64,000 bases of DNA from positions 33,315,574-33,379,573 of the forward strand of contig CM063114.1 of NCBI GenBank assembly GCA_031841125.1, written 5' to 3'. Origin of the DNA: Acanthococcus lagerstroemiae. Taxonomy: Eukaryota; Arthropoda; Insecta; Hemiptera; Eriococcidae. A model generated the notes under the pieces. The model ran no database searches. It was not told the DNA's origin and worked only from the letters and a program-made list of their open reading frames with translations. This document shows, in pieces, positions 1 to 11,612 of this stretch; position 1 is the stretch's first letter; every line of letters starts with the position of its first letter. Made by a program: the position numbers and the translations under genes.

Positions 1-232
1 GATCCCGATGCGGAAAACGTAAGTTCGTGTACATCCGCTCGAGACCCTTGGAAAATCGACCCTCGTTAGCCCTGTCTCAACCCGGTATGTTTCCTCTCCA
101 GCAGCCAATCAGAGCACTCCATTCGAGGGAAGCCATCAGTTTAGCCAATCACAGCGCTTCATTTACGTGTAACCCTCTCACTACCCGAGCTATACACCGG
201 CGTTGAGACACCCGTGCTATACCCTTTATGTA

Positions 233-363
233 TGCCCTTTGTAGACCTGTCGTATAGCCCCTCTGTATGCTAAGTATCCCCTTTGTAGACTCGTCGTATA
301 GCCCCTCTGTTTCCCCTAGTATGGATCCCCTTTGTAGACCCGTCGTATAGCCCTTCCATATCC
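233..363. repeat. Minisatellite of 46-50 bp, about 2.7 copies
   Basis: Three successive units share the cores CCTTTGTAGAC and CGTCGTATAGCCC, starting near 233, 277 and 327, with a variable link between units. The reverse strand is open here only because of the repeat, and the predicted peptide is repetitive, so I do not call it coding. Confidence 0.7.
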
Positions 364-717
364 CCTTCATGACTCCCCTGCGTAAACCCGGACAGATCCC
401 CTCTTGTAATTCAGATACATATGGGAAGGGTTGATAGGCTCTCAGCCAGTTTAAAAAAGTTTGAACATCCCTTCTATCATGCTGCACTCGTGATTCCCTC
501 AATTCTTTATGCTGAGCACTCGTTTCTGGTTGACGGTTTGTGAACTTTTCCAAACCTTGGCAAAGATGAAGCATATGGCAGGGGCGCTAAGAATCCACTG
601 CAGCAAAACGCTAGAGGTAACAAGTCCGCCTGCACTCTTCATAACTCGCACGAGTGTTAGTTCGATTCGCGGTTGGACGCTAAAGAGTCGCTCTCTAGCG
701 GCATAATGAAATGCGGC

Positions 718-928
718 GCGCTGATTGGTGTATTTGGACGAAAAGATGATCAGAGACAAAAATGTTCTGTAAAAAAAAAACTTAGGTTGGGCTCATCTGA
801 AAGGCAATGATAAGGGCTGACACTTTAGTTCTCTTTATTACTGAAAATGCTAGAGCTCATTTCACCTGTACATGTTTTTGTGGTAAAAAAATACCCGGAT
901 CATCTTTTCGTCCACTACACTAGCGCAC
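718..928. mobile_element. Short element bounded by ~30-bp inverted repeats
   Basis: The arm at 718-751 contains GGACGAAAAGATGATC and is mirrored at 898-928 as GATCATCTTTTCGTCC. Beyond this core the arms still match imperfectly (GCGC near the outside of both). The interior has no coding potential. A small non-autonomous DNA transposon is the likeliest reading. I could not find a clear target duplication, so the family is unknown. Confidence 0.5.
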
Positions 929-995
929 CTACAGGAGTGTCCAAACGCCAATAGTCATGTCGCTCCATAATGTCTGTCTTCAATCCGGTTTCTAA

Positions 996-2043
996 CAGGG
1001 ATGAGAAGCTTATTGAAAAAACATCTCTTCCGGCTTCTGGCCTCCAGAATTTTAAAAAGCTTCCAGCTTCCGACTTTTTTCAATTTTATAATTTAAAAAC
1101 TTCCGGTTTCTGGCTTCTATTATTTCAAAAAACTTCCAGCTTCCGACTTCTAGCTCCCGACAGTTCACTCTATTTCACCTCTAGCATCTTTTAACCCCCC
1201 TCCCCCCTTTCAAAGAATAAGAAGCACAAAACAAGTTTAAATAAAATAATCTATTTAGACTTGAAGGCAACGAGTTTAAGAGCTCTTTTCTTATAAATAA
1301 TGACTAGGGCTGCAATTTTCGCGCTTTTATACAATTTTTATCTGTGGTCTGTATTGGGCACATTGTTCCCATCTTTACGTTTTAGATCATTTTTAGTAAA
1401 ATAAACTGCATTTTTTGCGGCTTATTTTGGCACAATAAAGTCATAAAAGCACATTTTGTCACATTTGGAGTTTTTTCGAGAAATTTTGGGAATTTTCAGT
1501 CGTTTTTCAAATTTTTAATAGTTTTTAATTTTATAACAAAAATTTCAGGAATACCAACTGTTTTAATGATCTGAGAGGCTGCAAACAGTATAGCTTTCAA
1601 AAAAGGTTCTTTAATATTTTTGGCAGTGCAGTGAAAATCGTAGTTGGAAAACATCAAATTATGGCATGAATGAAAACGTGTGTCGAAGGCCTGCAAAATG
1701 ATACCCATATTGTTAGGGAATTTTTTGGCACATTTATTGGTTTTAGGGAATTTTTTAGCATTTTCAGCATTTCAGCACTGAATAAGGGCACGTTTATAGC
1801 GCACATTTCACCTGTTTTTAGAGCACAAAAATTGCAGCCCCAATAATGACTGACAAGTTAGGCCAAATGCTGACTCTGAGCTGGAACTTGGAAACCAAAA
1901 AGAAGCCGATAAATAAAAGACTTCTCTTCCAGCTTCTGGCTACCAACTGGAATTGGCTTCCGGCTACCGAATTTTCGATTTGAGTCGGGTTGCATAAAAC
2001 TTCCGGCTTCTGGCTTCCGCTTCCAGCTTCTTTCACATCCCTG
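996..2043. mobile_element. Non-autonomous hAT-type element (outer element of a nest)
   Basis: The 8-bp direct repeat GTTTCTAA flanks it at 988-995 and 2044-2051. The termini are inverted (CAGGGATGAGAAG on the left; CAGGGATGTGAAAG read inward from the right). Eight-base duplications plus CAG-type ends are the hAT signature. No transposase remains. Both subterminal regions (1027-1165 and 1920-2040) are filled with variants of CTTCCGGCTTCTGG and CTTCCAGCTTCCGAC. A second element at 1305-1842 interrupts it, so its own length is about 500 bp. Confidence 0.8.
1305..1842. mobile_element. hAT-like MITE inserted inside the 996-2043 element
   Basis: The ends are inverted: TAGGGCTGCAATTTT on the left and TGGGGCTGCAATTTT read inward from the right. 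The 8-bp direct repeat ATAATGAC flanks it at 1297-1304 and 1843-1850. The 538-bp interior is AT-rich and non-coding. The position fixes the order of events: this copy inserted after the outer element. Confidence 0.8.
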
Positions 2044-2051
2044 GTTTCTAA

Positions 2052-3581
2052 AACAAGCTGGTCCATCTAATATGGATTTAAAATTACAGCGTTCAACGCT
2101 TCTCGCATGATTCAAGTGACGAGTTTGGCGTTTGTATACTGACTGTGTACGTTGTAGGTTGGTTACTCCATATTTACATGCTCGTGTGATCTTGAACGCC
2201 AATTATCTTGGTTGGTATGGGATTCACGAAAAAAAACATAGGCATCATTTTTGTAGAGAATTTTGCGCTCTTTAATTTCGGTAAGGAATATTTTTATCAA
2301 CAACTCAATTTTAAGCTAGATACAAGCCAAAGACTGTTTCCGAGGGCACTTTTTGGACTCGGGGTGGGGGTGATGCTCACACCGGGGGAGGAGGGAAAAT
2401 TACGGGGATTTTCCGAAGAGGGCACTAAACAATCATACTAAGTTTCAGCTGTGCTGCAATTAATTCCATCAAAAATGCTAATTCCCCTAGACTAAATGGC
2501 ACGGGCTGACAAACTAATTACTTCGTTTCACACAATACTCGCTGCATAACAACTATCGACGTAATTTAATTATCCATTGTTCTAAGCATCACACAAGGTA
2601 CACGTGGGTACCTGAGATTTCAATGCACTGTGCAGTCTACGGTTCGACTTCTTAATTTTATTTTAAATTTATTGATGCAGACTGCGACCTGCGACGACTA
2701 GTGTACGAATATTTTATTATTTATGCGGTGGCTAATAAGAAAAACAACACCGGTGTACTCAGTGTTGCCACATTTATACGTGTTTGTAAAATTTTGTAAA
2801 CCTGATTCTTTACGAACAAAAGGTCAATTTACATAATATAACGAACGCATTACACGAAGGTCGCTCGTAGATTATAAATCACATTTGCATCGAGTTATAA
2901 CCCGGGTCTCCCAGAAGTACTGTCGACTTATAGACTATACGTTTCCGCTTTCAATCGAGTGTACAATCGGCAAAGAAAGTACGCGATATTTATGCACTTC
3001 AAAGCTTCAAACTGACGCAACCGAGAAAGAAAACTAGACGGTATCTCGGAGAAAACTAATTAACAAATCTACTTATTGCTCCCGTAAAAGAAAGTGAAAC
3101 TATAACCGTTATGTATTATGAAGCGAAGGACGATCAAGGATAGCCAGGTAGTACGAAAATAAAACTAAATTTTCGAAGCGACGATGCATGCAGTTAACAT
3201 TAATATACGGTTAATTACCGAGAATCCGAGTATAAATTGCACGAGGCTGTATAAAAACATAACGACTTGGACATACCTATTAACTAAGTATTAACATCCA
3301 ATAACATCGACCGGGTCTGGTCACTCATAATCTATAATATTCCTGATACTAGTTGAATGTACACTAAATATTTTTTGATGGAAACGTGTTCTTCAACACA
3401 TTTGCATTCAAGACCTCACTTCGAGTCACTCCCCCCCCCCACCCGGAGATCATAAGTGTCTCCTTCCGCAGTTTTTCCTCAGTGACTTCTCAACCGTAAG
3501 TTGTACTGCAAAAAAGTAAAATGCAAAATTATTCTACACGAAATTTCAAATTCCCCCCCCCCCCGAAAAAACCTATATAAT
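2052..3581. other. Unassigned AT-rich stretch
   Basis: I see no gene or element with defined ends here. The only notable items are two poly-C runs, 10 bases at 3431-3440 and 12 bases at 3553-3564. Confidence 0.5.
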
Positions 3582-3670
3582 CAGGGTGTCCATTCTTGTT
3601 CGGAAATGATTTTCCCTGACTTTTCCAGGTTTTCCAGGCCAATCTTTCCAGTTTTCCAGACCTTTCAAAT
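3582..3670. mobile_element. Terminal fragment of a hAT-like MITE
   Basis: The segment begins CAGGGTGTCCA and continues through TTTTCCCTGACTTTTCCAG, matching the left end of the element at 63781. No opposite CACCCTG end is found nearby, so this looks like a truncated copy. It is followed by an 11-base poly-G run at 3688-3698. Confidence 0.5.
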
Positions 3671-5520
3671 ACAAATTACACATGCAAGGGGGGGGGGGTC
3701 AAATTTTTTCGAACATCGTGAGCGGCGAATATCGTCAATCACTCCACAAACTTATTTTTTACTACCGTGTGCTTATGAAACTGTGGCCGAGAGGGTGTAA
3801 ATATTTAATGATAGAAATGAAAACGCGCTTTATGAGGGGCAGCGTGGTGCCATGTCAATTAACAACTCCATAGATTTTTTTTCGTGTGACTTAATGCCGA
3901 CCGTGAAGGGAGGAGGGGGGTGAAAGAATAAAATTCGAAAATTGGTTTATAGGTTTTGGAGGTCACTGCATTCGATTTTAGGGGTAATATTTGGATCCTG
4001 TCCCTCCTGGTGCGACCCATGAAGTAGCAAGTACCCATGAGGTAGCAAGAGCGTAGGACAAGCAACGGTTGACTCGAAATTCACCCTTTCTAATTAAAGT
4101 CACCAAATAGGGTAAAAATACAGTCTTATTTATTCAAAATGTTGCTAATAGCAAATAACGTCGTAAATCAACTGAAAAAGCACAGGTGCTTAAATTTGGT
4201 CCAGATTAAAAATCGAAAGCGAAATTCGAAATCAGCGACACAAAACCACCCCTATTTTGACACTTCGCACAATTTTTCGCCGGAGGGGTCGGATAAAAAT
4301 ATCTGAGGCGATATTTGAAATCAGCGACTCAGAGCTTGGTTGGCTATCCTGTCCAAAAAATTGACTTTAGAATCTCGTAAAGAATTTGGAACTTGAGGAA
4401 AACTAGAGTAACCGGAATTAGCCCCTTCTTCGGGGAGCTTGAATGGTTTAGGGGGAGGGAAAATACTTATAAAAATGAATTCTGGAGCCCAGGTGAAAAA
4501 GCTCCAGCATATCTAACGACAAATGCTATGAAAGTAAAAAGGTGGTCAGGATCTGGAAAATTATGGTACTAGGAGAGGCGGAAGAGGCTTCAATTTAAGA
4601 GTATCGACCATGGACGTTGATAGAACTTTTTCCGGGAGGGGGGAGGCAAAAGGTAGAATTAAATATACTTGTCTGCGGTATCAACTGGCAGCCGTATAGA
4701 TATGATACAGTATTGCAGCCACCATTATACACCGTGTATTTATTGTATACAGGAAGAGGTGAATTGGCGTTAGTACATTTAGAGCATAAGTTGGAGATAT
4801 GCAGGTTCCTCAAAGGTACAAATCGGCAGCCTACATAGCTGCCAGTAATATACGCTGGTCCAAGCAACGAGGACAAGATGAGTTGAGGCCAGGTGATGTT
4901 TTTCTTTTTAACAGACTTTAAAAGAGTATGCGATACAGGATTACAACACAGGTTCATCACTGAGTCCGTTTTTATTTATTTTTGCAAATGATACCAACTC
5001 TCGCCGGAAATTATATAGGTACACTTCAATCCTACAACCTGTAGTTGTTGAATATTGTATTTTAGAATTAGAAATCGATTAGATTCTAGGCTTAAAAAAT
5101 AAAAGTATCGACAAATATGTCAAAATTATTGCCAATATTTAACTGATCAGAGTTCTTAGGATTGTAGCTGGTCACAGTAGTACGTTTTGTTTAAAATTGA
5201 ACGAAACAACTAAAGTGAGAAGTTTAGCAAGAGTTCGTTAGCTCATTCCGTCCTTGTTTTAGTACTCTAAGCAGTGCCGGATTAAGGGACTTAGCCACCA
5301 TAGAACAAAAAATTATTTACCGCCCGTGTTTCACACATGAAAAAACAGTGGCATTAATATCAACATTGGAGCCAATTTGGCATGCGTGCATCGCCATCGC
5401 TCCACCACAGGGGCCTTAAAATGAGGTACTCATAGCTTCGACAAATTAAAAAGGGGAGTAAGTTCAACTTTGACTTGTACTCTATCTAGGTAAGTAGTGT
5501 TCGGTTACTCAACAATAAAA
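3671..5520. other. Unassigned stretch
   Basis: I see no recognisable gene, exon of the minus-strand FATP gene, or bounded repeat. Open frames near 4595-4960 and 3859-4065 overlap on both strands and show no domain. Confidence 0.45.
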
Positions 5521-5944
5521 ATGACTGACTTACTCAGCACTGAATTAGTCTGCGAGTACCACACTCCTTGTAGCAGGCTGTATTCCCATGCGAGTATCAT
5601 GTTCCTTATACCAGCCTGTGAGCACTACACTCTTCTAGTGCGTCATCTTGCAGACCAGTCTGCAACCACGGGAGCGCATTTTCATGTCTGCTTCGCGGAC
5701 TGTGTCGACATGAGAATGTCGTCGTCCGCTACGCTCCGCAGTGCACTCGCGCTCCATGTTTTTTGGCGCGCTCATTTTTTGGACGCTATGTGCGCTGGAT
5801 GATAACATTCTAGACATAAAAATACTCTCCCGTGGTTGCAGACTCGTCTGCAAGATGATGCACTAGCAGAACGTAGTGCTTGCAGGCTGGTACAAGGAGT
5901 GTGGTACTCGCAGACGAATTAAGTGTTAAGTCAGTCAATCAGTC
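5521..5944. mobile_element. Foldback element with 133-171 bp inverted arms
   Basis: The left arm (5521-5691) and right arm (5812-5944) are inverted copies, sharing TCTGCGAGTACCACACTCC and GTCTGCAACCACGGGAG. They enclose a loop of about 120 bp. The left arm carries an extra segment of about 38 bp created by an internal duplication of the GCGAGTA..C.CTCCTT unit. There is no coding capacity. A strong cruciform or hairpin is expected. Confidence 0.75.
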
Positions 5945-5952
5945 AGTAGTTT

Positions 5953-5970
5953 CATTATTATTCATTATTA

Positions 5971-6010
<40 letters not shown>
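5953..6010. repeat. ATT microsatellite
   Basis: Imperfect then perfect ATT trinucleotide repeat, immediately outside the right end of the foldback element. Confidence 0.95.
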
Positions 6011-6011
<1 letters not shown>

Positions 6012-6604
6012 TCTTCATAACGTTCCAAATGAACGCGTTTTTCCACTGTGTGCGAAAGTAAAGACACGAAAATGTCAAAACGATTTCCATGGAAATGATT
6101 ATTTTATTCCTCTCAAATGTAACGCGTAACGCGTGAAATTAACGTTTTTCCGGTTTATGTGCAAATTAAAGACATGAAAATATCAAAATCGGTAACACGA
6201 AGAAACTCCAAAACAGCTCTTCCGGTGTATCAACTCTAAGATCACACATTTGTAGGGCCATGACGACAGAGAGGGGTCCCCTTCCCAACGGTTATTTGAA
6301 AATTTGGTACTCGGTGAATTCCAGTAACTGATTCACGAAAATGAAAAAGTGAGGATTTCTTCCTGGGTTTCAATTGAATTTTCTCATATTTTGATCCGCA
6401 TTTTTGTGGTCTACACTCCCCCTCCCCACTAAAAACTTCCAGCCACAGCACTGTATACGGTTAAAGTTTTATTTCCGCGCCTTGTTCTCATTCTTTATTT
6501 TAGTCTGATAAGTGTGCGTTCATTTGTTTAGTTTTAATCGCACATTCTTGGACTTCGACCCGATTTCAGGTCTATTATTCGATTAAAATATAAGGAAGAC
6601 TCAC
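6011..6604. other. FATP intron 3 (start of it) and unassigned DNA
   Basis: On the minus strand, intron 3 of the FATP gene begins at 6604 and continues downward past position 1. I found no exon with FATP similarity anywhere in 1-6600, so the next exon is probably outside the window. Confidence 0.6.
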
Positions 6605-6755
6605 CTGCGCTGCCGTCCATTCTTTATCTTCAAAAACGAATAATACTTTGTTAGGATTCTTTCGAACAACCTCTCTGAATATATCAGCGACAGACACGTC
6701 AGCTGCCGAATAGGAACGTACAGACCATAAAAACAACAAGTACCTAAATAATGCT
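6605..6755 (-). CDS. Fatty-acid transport protein (SLC27A/FATP family), exon 3, partial gene
   Basis: This 151-bp exon encodes the start of the cytosolic AMP-binding/acyl-CoA synthetase body of a very-long-chain acyl-CoA synthetase and fatty-acid transporter, an integral membrane protein of the plasma membrane or ER. The acceptor is TTTTCTTTTTTCAG (last base 6756) and the donor is CAG|GTGAGT, with intron bases from 6604 downward. The exon supplies the third base of a leucine codon and then 50 codons ending in phase 0. Recognisable residues are VADIFREVVRKNPNK and FVFEDKEWTAAQ. They align with the insect and vertebrate FATP segment that precedes the conserved 'WTFRQ..E.....A' region. The AMP-binding YTSGTTG motif should lie in later exons outside the window. 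The homology and perfect splice phase make this call firm; which FATP paralogue it is cannot be told. Confidence 0.92.
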
Positions 6756-7000
6756 CTGAAAAAAGAAAATCGAAGTAAACAAAGATTAGTATAAAATAAA
6801 ATGATAGTGTTATCGAAACACTCGTACAAGATACAATTTTAAAAGGATATGATGACAAACATGCAGATTCGGGAGGGGGCGAATCTAGATTCAGAATTCT
6901 GAGGTTGAATAATACCAGGGACATGCATTTTCGTGGACGAATAACAAGTGTAAAATGTAACAGAATTCTAGCCTCTTAATAGGTTCATTTTAACTAAGTA

Positions 7001-7200
7001 TTACAAAAAAAAAAGAAAGAAAAAAAAAAAAAGTGAAACGATCTGGGGTGGGTAAAAATGGAACCCGGGGATCCAGGGTAAGGATACTACACGGTAGAAA
7101 TGTTTACCCTCACGAACAAGGAAAATCCAATGTTTTCTTCGATCAATTTTGCAATTTCAATCAACAAGATGTTTTCAAAGAGTAAAATTTCGAGACTTTT
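7001..7200 (+). repeat. Upstream copy of the very long direct repeat flanking the LINE
   Basis: It begins TTAC plus an A-rich tract, followed by a 168-bp core (7033-7200) that recurs at 9842-10009 with three mismatches (7065, 7128, 7153). It ends exactly where the LINE coding frame begins. It is best read as a target-site duplication of about 190-200 bp. Confidence 0.85.
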
Positions 7201-9823
7201 AGACAGATGAATTTTATGAGGTACTAGAAAATTGCTTAAGAATTGATAATGGAGACTACAAAATTGTGATGGGAGACTTTAATGCCAAAGTGGGAAAAAA
7301 TTCATGTCTAAACCTAGGAGTGGGCCCAGAGGCGGCTGGTGTGACTAATAAAAACGGGTCCAAATTAATTGAATTTTCGAATAAAAATGATCTTAAAATT
7401 GCAAATACTTTTTATAACAAAAAACCCCAAGGAAGGTGGACCTGGAAGTCGCCTGATAACAAAACAACAAACGAAATTGACCACTTGCTAACTAGCAATC
7501 TAAGCATGATAAACAATATCAAAATAATTCGTAGATTTGCTTTCTCCTCGGATCACAGACCTGGTTTATGTACTGTTGTAATAAAAAATGAGCTCTCAAA
7601 AAATCCCCGAAATAAGGGTAAGTCTTATTCCAATAAAATAATCCCGGTTTCCTCCAAAGGCGATGCTGAACAAGTTCTATTAGACTATATTGGCCAGGTC
7701 GATTGGAATAATTTGAACAAAGATAACTTTCAGGAAAACTATGACTGGCTGATTTCGTCTCTGGAAAATGTAATGAACGAATTTGGCATAAATAAAAGTG
7801 ATATTAGAACGAAACACAAACTTAGCTCAAAAACCAAAAATCTTATAGCCAAGAGATCAGCAATCAAACAAAAAATTAACCTGACTAGAAATGAACAGAT
7901 TGAATTAATAGAAATTAAAAAACTGATCAAAAAAGAAATCAGAAATGATATTCAAAAATTTGACCAAGATTTAATCAAAGAAATCATAGAATCGACCTGG
8001 TCAACTAGACAGACTAGGAAAGCACTAGCCAAAGGCAACTGGCTTCTTCCCAAAGTTAAAAATGAGAGAGGCGAACTAGTTTATGATAGAAGTACAATTG
8101 CTAGAACGGCAACAAAATTTTATAAAAAATTGTATGATGACAACAGAGTTGAGGAGGAGGAAAGTGAGGCTGGTCACTGCGGAGACCCAGTCGTCAGTCC
8201 AAAAATTCAGGGGAGGGATGTCGACGGAGCAATTACCTCTTTAAAATCCAATTGTGCACCAGGGCCGGATAAAGTAGAAAATTCAACACTAAAAACATTC
8301 AAAAAAGCTCTCATTTTTCCGCTAACGTCAATATTTAACTGCACTCTCTCGCTGGGTCTTGCGACAGAGCAATGGCATCTCTCTGAAATTATACTCCTTC
8401 ATAAAAAAGGTGACAGGTCAGATATTAACAATTATCGGCCCATAAGCCTCTCGTCCAATATTTGCAAACTTTTTATGAAAATTCTCAAAAATAAAATCTA
8501 TCAGATTCTAGATTCACAGCAACCTGCCGAACAGGCTGGTTTTAGGAAAAATTGCAGCACCATTGACCATATTCATACACTAAGTCAAATTTTTGAAAAA
8601 GCTAGGGAATTCCAACAAAAAGTAGCAATTATGTTTGTGGATTTTAATAAAGCATTCGATTCGTTATTTCACGATAAAATTTGGCTAGCTCTGAATAACC
8701 AAGGGGTTCCTCATAATATCATTCAAGTCCTGAAAAAACTCTACTCCAAATCAGAAGCAATAATTGGGTTGGAAGGTAACACAGAAAAATTCAAAATCAG
8801 GAGGGAGGTTAAACAGGGCGATCCGCTATCACCCAATATATTTAATGCGTGCTCGAAGAAGTCTTTAGAAAATTTGACTGGGAAGGGATGGGTATCAACA
8901 TGGGGAAAAACCACTTCTTTGGAAAAATTAAATACTTGAACAATCTGCGCTTTGCTGACGACATAGTGCTAATTGGTAAAAATAACGAAGAACTAAAAGC
9001 TATGGCAACTGACCTAGCGAGAGAGAGCAAAAAGTGGGGTCTTTCAATAAACTTTGGTAAAACTAAAATCATGACAAATATCAACAATTTCAAGGAAATC
9101 AAAATTGAAAACAATATCATTGAAATTACTAAAGAATACACATATTTAGGCCAGAAGATGACACTTGAAAATCGTACTAAAAATGAAATTAAAGTGAGGA
9201 AAGCTAAGGCTTGGAGAGCCTTTTGGGCCCAAAAAGCCATTCTCAAAGGTAATCTGAAACTAAAATCTAAAATTAAAATTTTGGAAAGTACTATTTATCC
9301 GGTCCTAACCTATGGGGCGCAAACTTGGGCGTGCACAAAAAAGCAAATACAAAAAATAGGAATAACGCAAAACGCAATGTTAAGGAATATTTTGGGTATT
9401 AAAATTCAAGACAAAATCAATATTTCAGATATTTTTACTAAAACAAATGCAAAAAGTGTAGTTAAAAAAATACAAAATTTCAAACGTAAATATGCAGGGC
9501 ATGTGGCAAGGCAACCTGAGGACAGATGGAGTAAGATCTCCACGTTTTGGCATCCTAGAAGAGGCAAGCGCAAAGTGGGCAGACCTCCACTGAGATGGGC
9601 TGACGGAGTAGTCGCAGTGGCCGGGCCAAGCTGGCCTCAAAAAGCCAAAAACAGAAAACTTTGGATTGGCTTGATCGAAGCTCATACACAGAAATGTGTT
9701 ACTGGGTGAGGGACAAGTGGATCTCCACTTACCTAAATACTAAATGTTATGTTATAGTAATAGTTAAGATTCGTTGTCCAACCGAGTACAAGAGCAATAA
9801 ATAAAAATAAAAATAAAATAAAA
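7201..9823 (+). mobile_element. 5'-truncated non-LTR retrotransposon, RTE-like clade
   Basis: The insert lies between the two long direct repeats. It begins abruptly inside the apurinic endonuclease domain and ends in a short untranslated region with an (AAATA)n-like tail at about 9796-9823. The frame, the short 3' end with a simple-repeat tail, and the C-terminal AGHVARQPEDRWSK and GRPPLRWADG motifs resemble RTE-clade elements, often annotated as craniofacial-development-protein-2-like in insects. Clade assignment is from motif memory, not a tree. The reading frame is nearly intact, so the insertion is fairly recent. Confidence 0.9.
7203..9709 (+). pseudogene. RTE-like LINE polyprotein: endonuclease (partial) and reverse transcriptase, one frameshift
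   Basis: The frame opens at the insertion border without a start codon of its own. The C-terminal half of the endonuclease comes first, with GDFNAKVG and FSSDHRPG. A linker follows, then the reverse transcriptase: APGPDK, LLHKKGDRSDINNYRPIS, VDFNKAFDS (first catalytic aspartate), VKQGDPLSP and, in the next frame, FADDIVL (catalytic FADD box). A thumb and C-terminal region end at 9709. The frame changes near 8848-8850, where one base seems missing between NIFNA and LEEVFRKFDWEG. Apart from that and the 5' truncation no stop interrupts about 830 codons. The copy cannot encode a functional protein as it stands. Confidence 0.9.
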
Positions 9824-10009
9824 TTACAAAAAAAAAAAAAAGTGAAACGATCTGGGGTGGGTAAAAATGGAACTCGGGGATCCAGGGTAAGGATACTACA
9901 CGGTAGAAATGTTTACCCTCACGAACAAGGAAAATCAAATGTTTTCTTCGATCAATTTTGCTATTTCAATCAACAAGATGTTTTCAAAGAGTAAAATTTC
10001 GAGACTTTT
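9824..10009 (+). repeat. Downstream copy of the very long direct repeat flanking the LINE
   Basis: It has the same TTAC and poly-A start as the upstream copy and a 168-bp core (9842-10009) matching 7033-7200 at 165 of 168 positions. Host-like sequence continues after 10009 (TTTCACTTC), which would be the original continuation of the target. Confidence 0.85.
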
Positions 10010-11612
10010 GTTTCACTTCAATATTACGATTAATTTTTCCAAAAGTTATGCTCGATCGTCTACATTATATAATCATGTCGCATACGCCATGAGGTTCGAA
10101 CCACCAAGAGTTCTCAAATTTCAGAAACTGCAGCACTTTTCGAATATTTTACTCGAAAATACTCGGCGCCATGGAGGCACGTCTTCTCATTTAAAATTCG
10201 AAACTTAGTGAGCCTTCAAAATGAAGAGGCCGGGAGAAAACTTTCTGAACCCTAAACAGACTGGACCTTTTCACTGACTGATCCAGCTTCCTCATAAGTC
10301 GATCGACCACCCGTTCTACAAATAAGGGGACGGTATTATACTTTACCCCGCCCACTAAAACTGTTTTCATTTGTACCCTTTGAAATCTGGATTGCATCGC
10401 TTAAAAAATTATTTCGAGATACTTCCTGTCAAAAGGAAGCACTTCACAGATTCGAGTTTTCGAGTCAAGAAAAATCAAATCGAAGTCGAATTAGTTCAAT
10501 TCTCAAAATACTGTGAGCTACAACTTTTATTTGTCATTAGTTTTGAGCAAGGAGTATACGTGGGCTACCACACTGAAGCGAGTCAGAATGTATACGGTGA
10601 AAAAGGAGGAATAAGTTTTCACGGATTTGAAAATATTTTGTTTCTAACTCTTTTGAAATCGAATACTCGTATCATGGCAACTTTTATTCCTAAACAGTTA
10701 CAAGATGATTTGTTTTGCTGAATATTCTTTCTGGTTTCACTACCTCCACTTTTTTCCCTCTTTCATCTTTTCAATCCAGATTACTAGTAACTTCAAACTG
10801 GGGAGGGGGCAGATTCATTGCCTTTGCATAAACTGAAATTTAGTCATTAGTACCGAATTGCAGTATTCCATACTGAACTCATAACTGCTCGTACTTCACA
10901 GCTTTAGACGATGATAAAGAGGGAAAACTATCAAGGTTCAAACATGTTTTTCGGTCGAGTGAAAAATAATTTCCTGTCCATACAGAAAGCGAATAAATAC
11001 CAAAGTACTAAATGGTCGCCTTAGTTGAGAGCTTTCAGCGTTATCAGCAAATTGTGTAGCATTCTAGGTCATTTTCCGTTTCAATACATAGACCCAATAC
11101 GTCTCCATAAATTCTCCCGTTATGCATATACGCGTCTTCTTTTCTTTGAACTACATGCTTTCAATTCGAATAATCGCGGAACAGTGCCGAATTAGACCGG
11201 AACAGACCGTTTCGTGAATCGAAAGAAAATCGGAAGACATATAATATTCTACCAAAAGGGAACATGCGAAGGGAAATTGTGTTTTGAAAATCTGGCACTC
11301 ATTTGTCACCATCATTGTTTCAATACTGTTAGGCGCATTGGTGGCGCTGAAGCTGGGGGAAATTCCCCTGCACCCGTGAAGCTGGTTGCACAGGTATCAT
11401 TTGCTCTCTCTCCCCCCGGTTTCAAAGACAGAAATTGTAAGAATGAGAGCACGCTTAACGAAACGATACATGACCGGGCAATAAGCTGAACGTTCATTTT
11501 CCTTCAAACTGAAGAAAAACTAATGACTTATTTTTTCCGGAAAAACTTCAATTATTACCGTCACAATTGAGGGGGGGGGGTCTTCAAATCTCTAGAGAAG
11601 GTATCTCATCCG
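10010..11612. other. Unassigned intronic stretch
   Basis: Nothing is recognisable here. A 116-codon open frame at 10371-10721 (plus) has no domain and overlaps a shorter opposite-strand frame. Poly-G run at 11571-11580. Confidence 0.45.

Noticed and set aside
233..363. CRISPR array
   Set aside because: Units are contiguous diverged minisatellite copies without unique spacers, in a eukaryotic context.
1818..2202. Overlapping minus-strand frames
   Set aside because: They cross the right end of the 996-2043 element and its duplication and translate the CTTCCGG words.
10371..10721. 116-codon plus-strand frame
   Set aside because: No domain, no codon-use contrast with surrounding intron, and no splice sites that would place it in a gene.
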